Assembly: GCA_022559845.1 (NCBI GenBank)
Contig: CM040124.1
Span: 71,881,491 to 71,945,490, forward strand
From: Amorphophallus konjac
Lineage: Eukaryota; Streptophyta; Magnoliopsida; Alismatales; Araceae
DNA: 64,000 nt
Direction of reading: 5' to 3'
The number at the start of each line of letters is the position of its first letter. The stretch's first letter is position 1. The position numbers were made by a program, and so were the translations under genes. The notes below the pieces were generated by a model, which was not told the origin of the DNA, did not search any database, and worked only from the letters and a program-made list of their open reading frames with translations. Positions 1 through 11,656 of the stretch are shown piece after piece.

Positions 1-119
1 CCATCCACATTCCCGGGGTTGAGATCGATTGTTCAAGGGTTTCTCGGTGGGTCTTTCGAGTTCGGGATGCCGCCAAGACGAAGTTCTCGGCGTTCTGCCC
101 AAGGAGAAGCTAGCCGTCA

Positions 120-1517
120 ATGGCAAGCGGCCCCGGCTCCTCCATCTCAGCAAGCTCCTCCTCTCCTCGAGCAGCTTTACCTCCACGGCCTATTATCGAC
201 CCTTGCTTGGTTGATTTCGATGAGGTGAATGAGCTCTTCCCGAATTTGTGCGCTCTTTTTGAGGTTCAGGACGGTTGGATGGATTTTGTCACCCGGTACA
301 ATAGATACTATCCTCGGTTGGTGCAGCAGTTCTACGGATTTTTAGTTGTGAGGAATGACCAGTTATACACCATGGTTGAAGGTGTGGAGCTTCATATCAC
401 TCCGGAGTTATTTCAGCAGGCCCTAGGAGTATCCGCCATGGCTGCAGATAGGGCATATGGTTTTGGTGAAGTTCCAGCAACATTTACTGCTATGACCAAC
501 TGTGAGTATGTGCACGGTGTGAGCGATTTGATCAAGCTGAATGCCAATCATTTTCCTCCAATACAACGAGTCTTGCACCACATGTTTACATCATTGATTT
601 ATCCCAAAGTGGGCGGTCGGGATGAGGTTACAGAGGTTCAGCGATTTCTGTTCTATCATGTTATGAATGGTATTCAAATCAATATGGGTCGGCTCATGAC
701 TGATCTGATTGGAACCTGTCGTACCTACCTCCGGCGGTCTCTTCCCTATGCTTCGCAGTTGACCAGTATCTTCATTTATGCCGGGATTAATGTGGGAAAT
801 GAGTAGTTCATCTATGTTCGGAAGGATGATGTGTACAATAAGCATAAAATTTTCACAGATTTTGGCTACTATTTTGGTCCCGACGACGAGCTTGTGCGGG
901 ACATTCCAGTTTATGGGGAAGATGAGATCAGTGAGGAAGATGATGAGCCAGCGCAGTAGCAAGGCGAAGGGGATGTCCCCCCTCCAGTACCAGATGAGGA
1001 GCAGCCTCCTCCATCATCCCCGTATCACCCAGATCTTGAGATGCCTCCTCCACCCCAGTTTCACCATGGGGAATCTTCCACTCAGGGGGCCGAACAGCGC
1101 CCTTCGGTGGACTACGAGGCTCTTGACGGGCGGCTTACCGGCTTGGAGACTCGTGTGGATAACCTTGGGGATCGTCTCTCCACCCTTGGAGACACTATGA
1201 GCACTGCTTTTGACACCCTATCTGGGCGCATGGACACCTTCTCTACTGCCTTCGAGTCTCTTTCTACTCAGATGGCCACTCTCACCACCCACATGACTTC
1301 CTTCCGGGAAGATTTAGCTGAGTCTGGCCAATCTTTTAGCTTCCTGCATCTGTCCCTTCTTGGCATGTGGCGCCAGGATGCGGCTCATGATGACTCCATT
1401 GGTCATATTCTTGATCTTCTTCACAGTCATGGCCACCATCTTGACGACATTCGTCGGCACCTTGGCCTTCCACCTACACCTCCAGCAGATCCGCCACCTC
1501 CTGAAGATGCTCCATGA
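120..1517 (+). pseudogene. SIRE-type extra ORF: plant transposon-protein domain plus coiled coil
   Basis: One reading frame runs through this span and is broken only by two TAG codons, at 804-806 and 957-959. The first 228 residues resemble the conserved region annotated in plants as 'putative plant transposon protein', found in SIRE-type elements downstream of pol. Next come an acidic stretch (EDEISEEDDE), a proline-rich linker, and at about residues 320-400 a heptad-rich region with repeated L-x-T-x-x-x motifs suggesting a coiled coil. The C-terminus is proline-rich (PPTPPADPPPP). A second start in another frame at about 67 (MPPRRSS) may be the original N-terminus, joined through a frameshift near 185. 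SIRE1 of soybean encodes an envelope-like protein in this position; homology to it is inference. Both TAG codons could derive from glutamine CAG. Confidence 0.6.
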
Positions 1518-1999
1518 GAATTTGTTTTGTTTTCACCTCTAGCGTGTTCTCTTTTGGTCCAGTGCTGCTTGAGTCCCTCCTTCGTCTATCCTACCCTTTT
1601 TTGCTGTTGACAAAGGGGGAGAAGTAGTAGGATAGGTTTATTTTTATTATCTACTTATGTATGTCGTTGTGTGGTTGTGTTCTTCATGTCACATGTGAGG
1701 GCTGTCAGTAGTGTCAGTCTTGTGCTTAGTTTTTTAGTATTAGAGTCGTGCATTCCCTCGCACTAATGTACCTTGTAATGAAACTATGATGAATTGAAAG
1801 CACTGGTGTTTGAATTCAATTGTTGGCATTTGTGTCTCATTTCATATTCTTGTTGGCAAACTACTGGTTTGTGCTACATCATGTTGATTGGTTTGGTTCG
1901 GTGAATGCCCTTCTAGCACAATGTTCAATCTGAATTTCCTATAACATAAACCTTGGTTTGTAAGCCCTAGCATTTTGTCATCATCAAAAAGAGGGAGAT
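1518..1999 (+). other. Non-coding spacer and polypurine tract before the 3' LTR
   Basis: No ORF or gene is visible. A purine-rich GACAAAGGGGGAGAAG lies at about 1609-1624 and resembles a second, internal polypurine tract. The terminal tract (about 1985-1999) ends directly at the TGTTG start of the LTR and would prime plus-strand DNA synthesis. Confidence 0.6.
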
Positions 2000-2282
2000 T
2001 GTTGTATATATCTCGGTGTTTTTGATGATAACAAAACCAAGGACTTTTGGTGGCTCACATGTTTGGAATCCTTGACCTAAGCATCCTTCACACGTTTTCA
2101 AGTTCGGATTTCTTCATGCCTTTGCTTAAGGTTTTAGCCTTCCGAATGGTTTTCTAAGATCTCACATGAACTTGAAAGTACCTATAAACATGCATCCAAT
2201 TCATGTCTCGATCTTATGGATATGGTTCTCTGGGCTAAACTCTATGGTTCTCTGGGCTAAACTCCTTATTTTTCAGGTTTTT

Positions 2283-2475
2283 TTGACAGTCCGGTCGACC
2301 TCCAGCATGACCTCAGTCGACTTGAAATAACAGAATGCAATTATCTACAGTCTGTCACAGTGGCGGTCGACCGCCCCTCACATCCCGGTCAACCGAATTT
2401 CCCAGGGACCGGCCACCTGCAGGTTTCTCAGTGGCGGTCGACCGCCAGTCCCTGCAGGTCGACCGCCAGCTCCGA
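2283..2475 (+). repeat. Cluster of GGTCGACC/GACCGCCAG motifs in the LTR
   Basis: Within 190 bp there are five close variants of a GTCGAC palindrome, several extended to GGCGGTCGACCGCC. Two are followed by CCAGTCC or CCAGCTC. The cluster lies upstream of the TATA-like box, as a promoter control region would. No binding factor can be named from the sequence. Confidence 0.6.
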
Positions 2476-2608
2476 GCTGCCAACAATTGTTGACTTTCTA
2501 TCATCTCGAGACAAGCCATTCTCATGGGTATTATTTAATCCCTAAGTAACCAAACTCTCCAAAAATTGTGGATCTGGTCTGGGAGAGTCCTTGGACCATT
2601 CAAGAACC

Positions 2609-2615
2609 TATAAAA
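2609..2615 (+). promoter_or_regulatory. Candidate TATA box of the SIRE-type LTR
   Basis: CCTATAAAACATATA is the best TATA-like match in the LTR. It lies about 610 bp from the LTR start, just after the motif cluster, a plausible U3/R arrangement. Confidence 0.4.
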
Positions 2616-3398
2616 CATATACAAGAGGGATTGGAAAACCCTAATGCTCAAGGTGGATCAAGGGGGCTGCCAAGTGGAAGAGAAGGGATCCAGCACTGTA
2701 GACGTGAACAGTGCTCCGAGAGAAATGTTCTTCATCCTTCTTCATCCAGTCAAGTGAAAATCAGCCCAAGGATTCAAGCTGCATCCAAAGCATACAATCA
2801 TCCACTAAGGGGGAGCAAAACAAGATTCTTCTCTTATGTTTTAAATTCATTTTGTTTTCTTAAAGCTTCATCTGCAATTCTTGTAATCGTTAAACATTTC
2901 AGAGTGTGTGTGGATCCTCCTAGATCCGTGTGTGTGTGTGTGTGTTTGTGTGTTCTTTGTTGGAGTGGTGTGTGTATTAAGGTGTTCTTACACCTTCGTG
3001 GGAACCCTCCTTCCTTGTGTGAGTGTTGTGTGTGGTTGATCTTGTAACTTCCTACAAGATAGTGTGTGGTTCCTCACTGTCCGTGAGGGGTGGACGTAGG
3101 TTGCCGTTGTGGCATCCGAACCACCTTAAAATCGCTATCTCAGTGTGGTTTGCTCCTTTTCCTCTATCCTCCTTCTGTGCAAATCGTAAGTGTGTTTTAT
3201 AGTTTAGTTTTTATTCTAACTTATCTTGCATAATCCTCTTTCACCTTATAGTTTTTGCCTTGTCTGTTGGCTTCTATTAGTTTTCGTTCTCTTTTTGGCT
3301 TCCTATCACATATTTTATATAAAGCCAAAAAAGTTTGTTTAATTCTACCAACACCCAATTCACCCCCCTCTTGGGTGCTATTTAATCTCGGGACTTCA

Positions 3399-6201
3399 TC
3401 AATATCAATTCAGTAAGAAGTAACCATAGTTTCAATTTCAGTTCAGTGAGTAGTAACAGTGGTATATAGCCAAGACACAGTGTCCAAACCACCACTAGAA
3501 GGACAGTCAGTCGGTACTAGATCACCTAGGTAAAAATAGTGATGAGTCTTGGTTACTGTGCAGAACCGGGAGAAGTCATCTCCACTTTAACCAGTGGTAC
3601 TTGTCCACCTCCAGAATTTCAATCCCCGTTACTCTCGGGGCGAGTACAGTGTGAACCTCCCCATAGGGACATTTCTATGACTTGGTTCCTGTCTCCCCCT
3701 ATGGTGGCAGTGTCTATTTGGCAGTAATAGCAGTACAGTAATCAGATAATTATATATGTAACTCATATGAAATAGATATATGCCACTCAAAAATTCATGC
3801 TGTGAATATTAAGTATAAAATATGCCAGTACTGAAAATCTTTTTTTTTATTTCTAAAATTCTAAAGTTATCCAAATGTAAGGGCATATATATATCAAAAA
3901 AAATTACTTCTATGTACAGAGATCAGAATGCTATGAAATTCAAGGAATTAATACATTTACAGGAAGGATCAAAACAGAAAATTACCATCATTTTTCAGAC
4001 AGTAATTATAATTTCTCCAGAATTACTTATACTCTAACATGTATCATAAATTGACTAAATTTAGCTAAAAAAAATATAAGGCCATTAAACTTTTACTAAA
4101 AATCACATTTATACGTAACATTGCACAGATAAATTTTCATAATTTTTCATGCAGGAATTCAAATTGTTTTCCAGAAATATTTAAATTCTCCTATACATAG
4201 AAAATTAACTAAATTTAATCACAGAACTCTAAAACTCACCATAATTTTTCAAGCCATCCTTATAGCATAAAATTATTTCTGAAACTTTTCATTATTTTTC
4301 ACACTGCATTACTAATATTTTAATAGATTAAGAAAAATACATCATGAATAATAAATTAACTAAATATATCCACAATGATTAGAAAATTACTCAAAATTTA
4401 CAGAACGTTGTTTCAGACAGAAGTATCATATAGGGGAGAATTCACTATTTTTCATTCAATATTTTGAATTTCTAGAATTTTATATCAGTTTCTAAGATTT
4501 ACAACAATAGCTTTTAAATAGATAAAATTATTCAAAATATTCACAATGACTGAAATATACTACACAGTAACTTATAAATATCATATATCAGTTTTGTAAT
4601 ATTCTCAGGATTTTTCACAGAATATTAATATTTATTCAATCTTTTTAATTATTTGTTCAAACATTGAAAATTATACAAGTCAAGATTTTATGATCCGAAT
4701 AATATGAAAATTTAAAAAATTAGTTATAACATGCATTTAATGCTTTGGGTAAAGTTTCAAAATTTTTCATAAAGTATTTCTGTTTATCTCAGAATTTTAT
4801 ACTTCTAATAACTTATTGAAATATCTATAAGTTCACTTACAGACATCTATAATTGTTGGTATTTTAAGAATACATCACACACACTGTAATAACTATATTG
4901 TGAAGTGGTAAGATTTTTATGAACAGTATATATAATTTATATATAATTATTTATTTTCTTATCATGTATTAAAAATTGATTAAGAGAAATATCGTAGTCT
5001 AAAAATAATGAAACTTTTTCTACACATGGGTCTAATAGTAAGATGCATTCCTACAATTTAGGGTGATTTTATATCACCTCTTTAAACTTTTAATATAACT
5101 AAACATCTTTAAGATAATATCAAAATATTTATAAACGTTAACATAATTTGAATCAGACATTAAAATTTTTACAGAGAACTTGTAATATCAGATCCCATGA
5201 TTATGAAAATTTTCAAAATTTATCATGCACCGTTGCTAATTATAGTGTATTAATCACTTGATTTTACCCTTAATCACATGCCTTAACACTAATGATCTCA
5301 TGATAATTCGACTAGATGTGATCACACATGGTGAAATACAGAGCTCTGGATTTAATTATCTCTATAGATGCTAATTAACACACCCTAAATCATTTTAAAT
5401 ATGCTAATCATGCTAATCAAGAGGATTAATACTAAATCCCTTACCTTTATAAAGCTTAAACACCTCCTTAATAAGCCATGCACCCTTTCCTTCAGCACTT
5501 CACGTAGTCAGCCTCCAAGAAGAGAAAATGAAGCCTCTCTCATGTCTATTTATAGGGGTTTTCTTCTAATCAATCTTAGCCATTAATATAATCCAAGGGT
5601 GATGATTAAACATGTATTTTAATATTATTTAAATAAAAAATGACATTCAAAGACTCACCAACCCACTCCACATCTTTCTTTGACTATCCCATATTTTTCT
5701 TTTCTTTTTTTGTATATGGCACATGGACTTTTGACTAATACGAAGGAAAGGGTTTAAACTAAGATAAAACTTTAACAAAACAAAAAAAAATAAATAATAT
5801 TTTTTTAAATGGCCGCAAGCGGCCAAAGGGGGGGGCACCCGCCTCCCGCGCGCCCCCGCCAACGCGTGCGTGCACGCGGGCGCGGGCATGGGCGGCCACC
5901 CTTTTTTTTAATTTTTTTTTTACAATTTGACCTTCTTCTTCTTTTTATTTATATATATTTTTCTTTAACAATTAACCCCCTTCTTCTTCTATTTTGCTTT
6001 GTTTAACCTCTTCAATTTTTTTTCTTTGCTTGCCTTATTTTTTTCTCTTTCCCTTAATCTTAAAATCTCTTTATTTTCTTTCTTAATTTCTTTTTTTTAC
6101 CATGACTAAAATTTATATAATAAGACTAATCATTTATATATTTAGGCATAATCAAATTTTTTTAAAACAAATAAAATACTATAAATTTGTAGGGCATCAC
6201 A
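3399..6201 (-). repeat. R1 3' LTR (truncated), AT-rich, no genes
   Basis: From 3399 to about 3836 this copy matches 29200-29692, the other LTR of the same element (shared landmarks include TAGCCAAGACACAGTG and CCACCACTAGAAGGACAGTC). From 3837 to 5800 it is AT-rich, with no convincing ORF. At 5809-5905 there is a sharp GC-rich island (GGGGGGGGCACCCGCC and GCGCGCCC) between poly-T tracts. The LTR start TGTGATGCCC lies at 6201-6192, directly after the polypurine tract GAGGGGGAGAGGG on the minus strand. Confidence 0.7.
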
Positions 6202-6225
6202 CCCTCTCCCCCTCAAAGAAAACTT

Positions 6226-6600
6226 CATCCTCGAAGTTTGGGGTTAGATCACATACCGAACAATCTAGGGTACTTATTCTTCATCACTTCCTTGGTTCCC
6301 ACGTGGCCTCCTCATGCGAGAAGTTCCTCCATAGTACCTTCTGTGAGGTCCTCCACCTGCTCAGCATCCTCTCTAGCTAACGCAAACACCCGAGCTGGCG
6401 CTCGGGGTCTCCCTGCGAGTCCCGCTACTGCTGGTCTGGCTGCTACTGGAGCTACTACTGTTGCTACTAGCCGAGCTGCTACAGGCTGCATCAACTTCGG
6501 ATAATCTCGGATCATGTGGCCCTTCTCGCCACAACGAAGACACCTGTCGGTGGCGATCTAGCTTACTTCCCCGCCATGTCGCTTGCCTCAGTGTTTACAT
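6226..6600 (-). pseudogene. R1 gag zinc knuckle joined to the chromodomain-end of pol
   Basis: Minus-strand translation gives a gag zinc knuckle (CLRCGEKGHMIRDY), in which the last cysteine of CX2CX4HX4C is tyrosine. An alanine/proline-rich linker follows, then the usual start of a gypsy protease region (EDAEQVEDLTEGT). Within a few residues this runs into EEATWEP and KNKYPRLFG, the C-terminal signature of Tekay/Del integrases. Protease, reverse transcriptase, RNase H and integrase have therefore been deleted, with the junction near 6320. A frameshift separates the last two blocks. Confidence 0.6.
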
Positions 6601-6861
6601 TCTAGTTTACCGTTGTCTCTTGCTCGTGACGTGATCTTCCCTGTCACGAACGATCGCGACGAATTCTCCATCACTCTTTTGCCTTTGTCATTTAGATGAA
6701 ATGGTGCCGATGGTCCATTTGTTGAATTCCTTTTCTCCTCTTGTTATAATTTCATGTAGCTCTCTTGACGACATGCCGCACCAAGAGCTGCCTGCATTGT
6801 ACAAGATGCAGTGCAATTAGACGGGTCTGAAGCGACGGTCGTAGTCTCGCCACAAACTTCT

Positions 6862-7089
6862 TCAATTCCTTCTTTCATCTATAAGAATATGCTGTGCATA
6901 CTTTGATAATTCTGCAAACTTAGCCTCATACTCGAGTACGGTCATTGACCCTTGAGTTAGGGCCAAAAAGTCTTGCTCTATCTCATCTTGCACATGCTCC
7001 AGTATGTACTTTATCCTGAATAGCCGCATGAATTCTTCCCAAGAAATATCATGCTCTAGTCTGTCAGGTTGATTCCTTAGCACAGACAC
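6862..7089 (-). pseudogene. R1 gag fragment
   Basis: A 75-residue stretch carries the conserved retrotransposon gag core (ISWEEFMRLFRIKYI, then LTQGSMTVLEYEAKFAELSK), which forms part of the capsid domain. Flanking reading frames are broken, and the upstream gag N-terminus is visible only as scraps towards 7260. It lies between the primer site and the zinc-knuckle region, as expected for a minus-strand element. Confidence 0.75.
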
Positions 7090-7398
7090 CCAGCATACGT
7101 CTGCTCTCTCCTACAGCATGAACGCCGCCAGACTAGTCTTATCATCATCCGCACACAGGATGACCCAACAAATCATTTCGATCTCGCAGAGCCAGTTTTC
7201 AGTCATGATTGGCTGACTCTCCCACTTAAAAGAGGATGGAGGCATCCACCGAAATCTCTCCATTATGATCATCCCTCCTACCATGGTCTAAAAATGTAAT
7301 TATACGATTAAGTTTTTGTCATAACAACCTACTAGTTCAAGTCTTTTAAAATGTGGATTAAGCTGATGACCATTTATATAAATTCTCAACCGCGGTGT

Positions 7399-7409
7399 CT
7401 CTGATACCA
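7399..7409 (-). other. R1 primer binding site (tRNA-Met type)
   Basis: On the minus strand TGGTATCAGAG follows the LTR end (GACGTGATA) after about 5 bases. The site is complementary to the 3' end of initiator tRNA-Met and orients the element. Confidence 0.75.
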
Positions 7410-7414
7410 TTCTC

Positions 7415-8387
7415 TATCACGTCCCGACTCGTAAACCCGGTCCAGTCGTAAAGACTTACGTCGGATTTCGATCGAAACGTCATAGTGGGACAACCCAAAC
7501 GGTACAATTACGGTAGAGAATTCCACATAAACATTAAGATATCATTGCAGCGGAAATGAAAGTACTTAATCAGTCAACTTACAGTCAAAAAGACATCATC
7601 TACATAAGTTGAAATAAATGTAACGATTTAATAAGTCATTTATTACATAACCAAAATTCACACACAATTTTTTTCTAAGACATAACTACCTAAGATAATG
7701 ACACGAAGTAAATCCAAGCCGCGGTCAGAATACTATGAGATCGCTCCTCGTTTTCTTCTACTGCTTCTCTTGAAAATGATCAACATAGTGAGTCTACGAA
7801 TAGACCCAGTAAGAGAGTAGGCATAGTCTCTAGTCATAACATGTAAAAATATATCCAAAGTGATTTACGACATTTCATTTTATAATTCCTTTTTAGGCAT
7901 AATTTCAAATAGATAACACATGAGATTAATACATTTAACCCAATTTTAATTTTTTTCGATCATAAGTCATGATATTAACATTTTACAAATAAAGCATGTA
8001 CATTAAAACTTTATTCTATCAATGACAAAGTAAATGAGCATTCAACATAGTAAACATTACCATGCAATATAATTCGATTCATTTATCAATAGAATGATTC
8101 CAGTACTAGGCAGAGTAAAGTCTCATGCATAGTAAAAGGATCCAAATAGACTTAATCCACCCTTTTCCAAATCACCATTTGATATACTGAAGATTCAATA
8201 ATAGTAAACATTTACAGTGTAATAACAGTGAAACGCAATAATAGTTCATTAGGCAATAACATTGATTTCAATATTAGTTGAATGAGCAGTAATAGTAGTT
8301 TCAATATCGGTTTAATGAACTGTAATAGTAGTTTCAATATCAATTCAGTGCAGTAACAGTCGTTTCAATATCGATTCAGTGAACATG
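7415..8387 (-). repeat. R1 5' LTR, inner part
   Basis: This 973-bp piece is the LTR portion next to the primer site. It has no ORF. It continues at 29181 after G2. Its last 190 bp form a degenerate 33-bp tandem repeat. Confidence 0.65.
8200..8387 (+). repeat. Degenerate 33-bp tandem repeat, split by G2
   Basis: Units of about 33 bp contain AGTAATAGTAGTTTCAATATC followed by a variant of GATTCAGTGAA. About five units lie here and four more follow at 29181-29310. A related tail is at 3399-3460. The G2 insertion point is inside the array. Confidence 0.65.
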
Positions 8388-8916
8388 TGTAACGCCCGAG
8401 AATTTTCTAATTTTTTCAGATTTAAAATAAAATTATTTAGCATTTAATAGGCTATTAATTAAATTATTTAGGCACTACATTTAATCCAAGAGGATTAGGC
8501 CCATATAATAAACCCAATAGGCCCAAAAAGATTGTTTTGACTTTAGCCCATGTTCTAGAACCTCAAAATAAGAGAAATCACGGAATTTAAAGACAATTAC
8601 TCTTTAAAGAGATTAATAAATGGATAATAAGTGGGATAATATCAACAGAGTTTGAAGTATTTCAAATTCGGCGCTCACGAAGGCTAGCGGTCTATCGTGA
8701 GACCGCTAGAGGATGGTTGGCGGTCCAGTATTAGACCGCTAATGTCTGTCAGTTCCGTGAGAGGAAGAAAACGTGAAAAGGTGAGATTTTTCATGTCCAA
8801 ATCATCTTGGATCAACTCTATCAGCTAATTAGATATGTCTAGAAGGATTGTAGATCAAATGGTAAGTCTAATTAGGACTCTAGAATCGTTCTAATCCTTA
8901 AACCCTAGCTAAATCC

Positions 8917-8924
8917 TATAAATA
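8917..8924 (+). promoter_or_regulatory. TATA box of the G2 5' LTR
   Basis: CCTATAAATAGG lies about 530 bp into the LTR and is preserved in the 3' LTR (26450-26457), supporting a promoter role. Confidence 0.6.
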
Positions 8925-10334
8925 GGTCCCAGATTTGGCCTGTGCGACCCTTACTTTTGGCACGCGTGAAACTTAGGTAAGGAGGAAGAATTAGTGACAA
9001 GTTTCTTCTGGGAACCTGTTTGTTATAGTTAGAACTAACTACTCTCCAATTTTCGTTCTAGGAGATCAATCCTATAGAAAGTTAGAGACGTCCAAAGTAG
9101 CCGATTCCAAAACAAAAACTCAGGAGTTAGTGTGTCCTACCCAAGAAGATCAAGGAATTCGGAGCCTTAAACGAGATAATTAGATAGAGGTTCTTTAGAA
9201 CTTTATGTTCCCCTTCATATCCTCTACTTACCCTCAAAATTTCACGTCCATAGGTTAAGAGAATCAAGAGCTAAAGGGACGTGAAGTTACTGATTTAAAG
9301 CAAGAAAGTGCTGAAACTAGGGCGTGATTTCAGTCAGAAATTCGAAGTTTAGAGGCATTATTAAAGGTAGGTTATCTCATGAAAGGCTTAAATTTAAAGT
9401 TAGGAACAAAAGTGCTCTGGTTTCATTCGTTTTCATGCATTATATTTCATGAATTTCATGTTTTACTTAAGACTATGCACATAGTGTATTCCTCATGCAC
9501 GAACTAGCCCAAATGAAGTAAAAATATGAGTTTTCTTGTAATCACATAAACCTAGTCATATTGTTGGACTTCAATTATTCTATCATGTTCGTGGAAGTTG
9601 AAATATGTTGATTTCCAGACATGATATGTCTTAGTTAGTATTTTTGTTTAGTTATCTTTTGAACTCGGATCAAAACAGGAAGAAATAGTCTTCCTATGGA
9701 CCGCCAGAGAACTGTAGCGGTCGTACGATAGACCGCTAACCGCAAAGTGACGATCGCCACTTGACCATTTTCGGTTTCTGATTTCTGTAATATTTGTAAC
9801 CCGAACCATATTGCAGAAGTAACCATAGTTATAATATAATAAGCCTAGTTAACTAAGTTTTAAGTCTGATTTAAGTGTTGATTTTATATACTTAGTTGAT
9901 TTCATTTGATTATCATCATAGATTTTATGTTTTCATGCATGATTGGTACTATTTTAACTTATGATAATTTGTGACCAAAATGATATATTTTGTAATAACA
10001 ATATGTTCAAATGATAGATGATTCATGGTTTTAACTTGATCACTATTTTATCTCAATTCTCTCTCTTCTAAGAGTCATTTTCTTAAGTATATGGCACATA
10101 TTCTGGTATGTTGTCATTAGATACACTTTTTGCACAATAGGAGCACAATCCTAGACTTGATGACCTCTCCCTTGGATATTCCTTCCAATGGACTAGGAAA
10201 TCTTGTTTCAAGGTCTCCGTAAGACTCCGTGAGCCTGGGATTCCCTCCAGGACGCCGAGCTGGTTGTGCCATTAAATCCCATTTTCTAGAAAGGCACATA
10301 TACCGATGTTTTATATTTTTGGAAATAGTGGCCT

Positions 10335-10520
10335 TATGATTGACCGCCAAGGACTACTAGCGGGCCTACACTTGACCGCTAATGGATCCTATACGGTTCT
10401 ACATTTGACCGCTAAAGACTCTAGAAATGCTGTTTTCAAAATATCGGAATCTCTTCATTAACGGTCATGTACTTGACCGCCAGGGACAAGAGACGGTCCC
10501 GTAAATGACCGCTAGAGTTC
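10335..10520 (+). repeat. Array of TTGACCGC(C/T)A motifs in the G2 LTR
   Basis: TGACCGCYA occurs five times in under 200 bp, four of them with an upstream TTGACC core, mixed with AGCGGGC and ACGGTC variants. TTGAC(C/T) is the core bound by WRKY factors, so the array could confer stress-responsive transcription; that is inference. Related copies lie at 8700, 8732, 9698 and 9728, and the 3' LTR repeats the pattern at 27850-28050 with several mutated copies. Confidence 0.55.
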
Positions 10521-11656
10521 TGAATTTAGTTAACCCAGGGTTTGACTCATGGGTTGATTTTCCTATGTTCTTAGATGGTCCAATTGATTATCTAGAACTT
10601 GTCATACTATTCCAAAGATACCTAAGTAATTTTGAAAGTAAAGAATGTACCGTTATGTTGTCGATTTATTTTCATGACATAACCTAGTTATTAAATGTAT
10701 TTATTGAAATCTCTTATTCTTAATCGAAGCATTCTTATTTTTGGATACTTTGTCGTGAAACTATATTTGAAATTGTACATTCTTGGCCATGTTAACGTGG
10801 AAGTAGCTTGATTTATACTTGAAGATGCAGTTAGAGCATTGATTGTGTTCAAGGGCTCTATGCTAGTCCCCTCGACTGATTGTCGGAAACATACTATATA
10901 AACCATGGGATATGATGCTACTGGCGTCGCATTACGCTGGGATTACTTTATCTATAAATAAGTGAAATATCCACGGGTGGTAATCCACATAAATTCACGA
11001 AGTACTTGTTACTAAGTGAAGAGTACATTCTTGCTTGTTACATGACTTTCTAGTACATTCTTGTTACATTCTTGAAAGGTCAAATTGTTTACATTCTTGT
11101 TATATTCTTGATCAAATCATATTCTCATATCTCATTCTTGATTATATCTTGTTATTTTGGCTTTATTCGCATGTTTTCATCGTATTTGCATGATTTATCT
11201 TATTTTTTTAAAGCTAAGACATTAATCACTTTAATATTGCCTTCATGTTGATACGAAGATACCTACTGGACAAGTGTGCTCATTACCTACTTTCTCAATG
11301 TTTCAGGAGGTACGAGTGAATTGGATTCGGATTTCTCAAGTAGCGGGTCCGAGAGCGATTAAAGGAAATATGGAATCGAGTGAAGACCTAGAATTGTCGA
11401 AATATGTTTAGATTGAGTCGTTATATGTAATTTTTCTTTTTATTGAGTCTAGATTAAAAAGAGTCGAATATTCGTGTATTTGGATTGCGATTATATGAAA
11501 TAAAGATGAGGGTTTGATTTCATTATTGTGCAATTACCTTGTGTGTTTGTTCTTGCGCTCTGATTATATTGCTTGCTCGAGGCTTACCATGCCAGCTGTT
11601 CGCGTTCCTGAAATCATCTTCCGCTATAATAATAGCTCGGGGTGTGATAGTTAAGG

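Larger units (their letters stand above)
1..3398 (+). mobile_element. 3' end of a SIRE/Maximus-type Ty1-copia retrotransposon
   Basis: The window opens inside an LTR retrotransposon. In order it holds an extra ORF of the kind found between pol and the 3' LTR, a 480-bp non-coding stretch, a polypurine tract ending in GGGAGAT, and an LTR beginning TGTTG. The tract 'CATCAAAAAGAGGGAGAT' directly before TGTTG is characteristic of SIRE-type copia elements, as is an LTR tail containing ATTCACCCCCCTCTTG. Pol and the 5' LTR lie outside the window to the left. The right edge abuts the R1 LTR, so the element inserted into R1. No target duplication can be tested because the other end is missing. Confidence 0.8.
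2000..3398 (+). repeat. SIRE-type LTR, about 1.4 kb
   Basis: The LTR begins TGTTGTATAT after the polypurine tract and ends near ACTTCA, where sequence shared with R1 (29200-29330) resumes. It contains a 22-bp direct duplication (GGTTCTCTGGGCTAAACT, about 2223-2268), a cluster of GTCGAC-centred palindromes (2283-2475), a TATA-like box and a (GT)n run near 2930-2945. The final 70 bp carry CACCCCCCTCTTGGGTG. The exact 3' boundary is set only by the end of R1 homology and could be off by a few bases. Confidence 0.7.
3399..8387 (-). mobile_element. R1: internally deleted Ty3-gypsy remnant (main part)
   Basis: An old minus-strand element. Reading on the minus strand, its 5' LTR ends at about 7415, followed by a tRNA-Met type primer site (TGGTATCAGAG at 7409-7399), a 1.2-kb internal region with gag fragments, a polypurine tract and a 3' LTR starting TGTGATGCCC at 6201. 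The 5' LTR continues at 29181-29692 because G2 inserted into it. The 3' LTR is cut at 3399 by the SIRE-type element. Almost all of pol is missing. The added pieces give an LTR of about 3.9 kb, in the range of Tekay/Del chromoviruses. Confidence 0.7.
8388..11649 (+). repeat. G2 5' LTR
   Basis: It begins TGTAACGCCC and ends CTCGGGGTGTGATA. It holds a 9-bp perfect inverted repeat (CTAGCGGTC at 8684-8692 with GACCGCTAG at 8701-8709), a TATA box at 8917 and clusters of GACCGCYA motifs (8681-8744, 9700-9770, 10335-10520). No protein gene is present. Confidence 0.85.

Noticed and set aside
2568..3047. 160-codon open frame
   Set aside because: It lies within the SIRE-type LTR across a (GT)n run, with no domain; chance frame.
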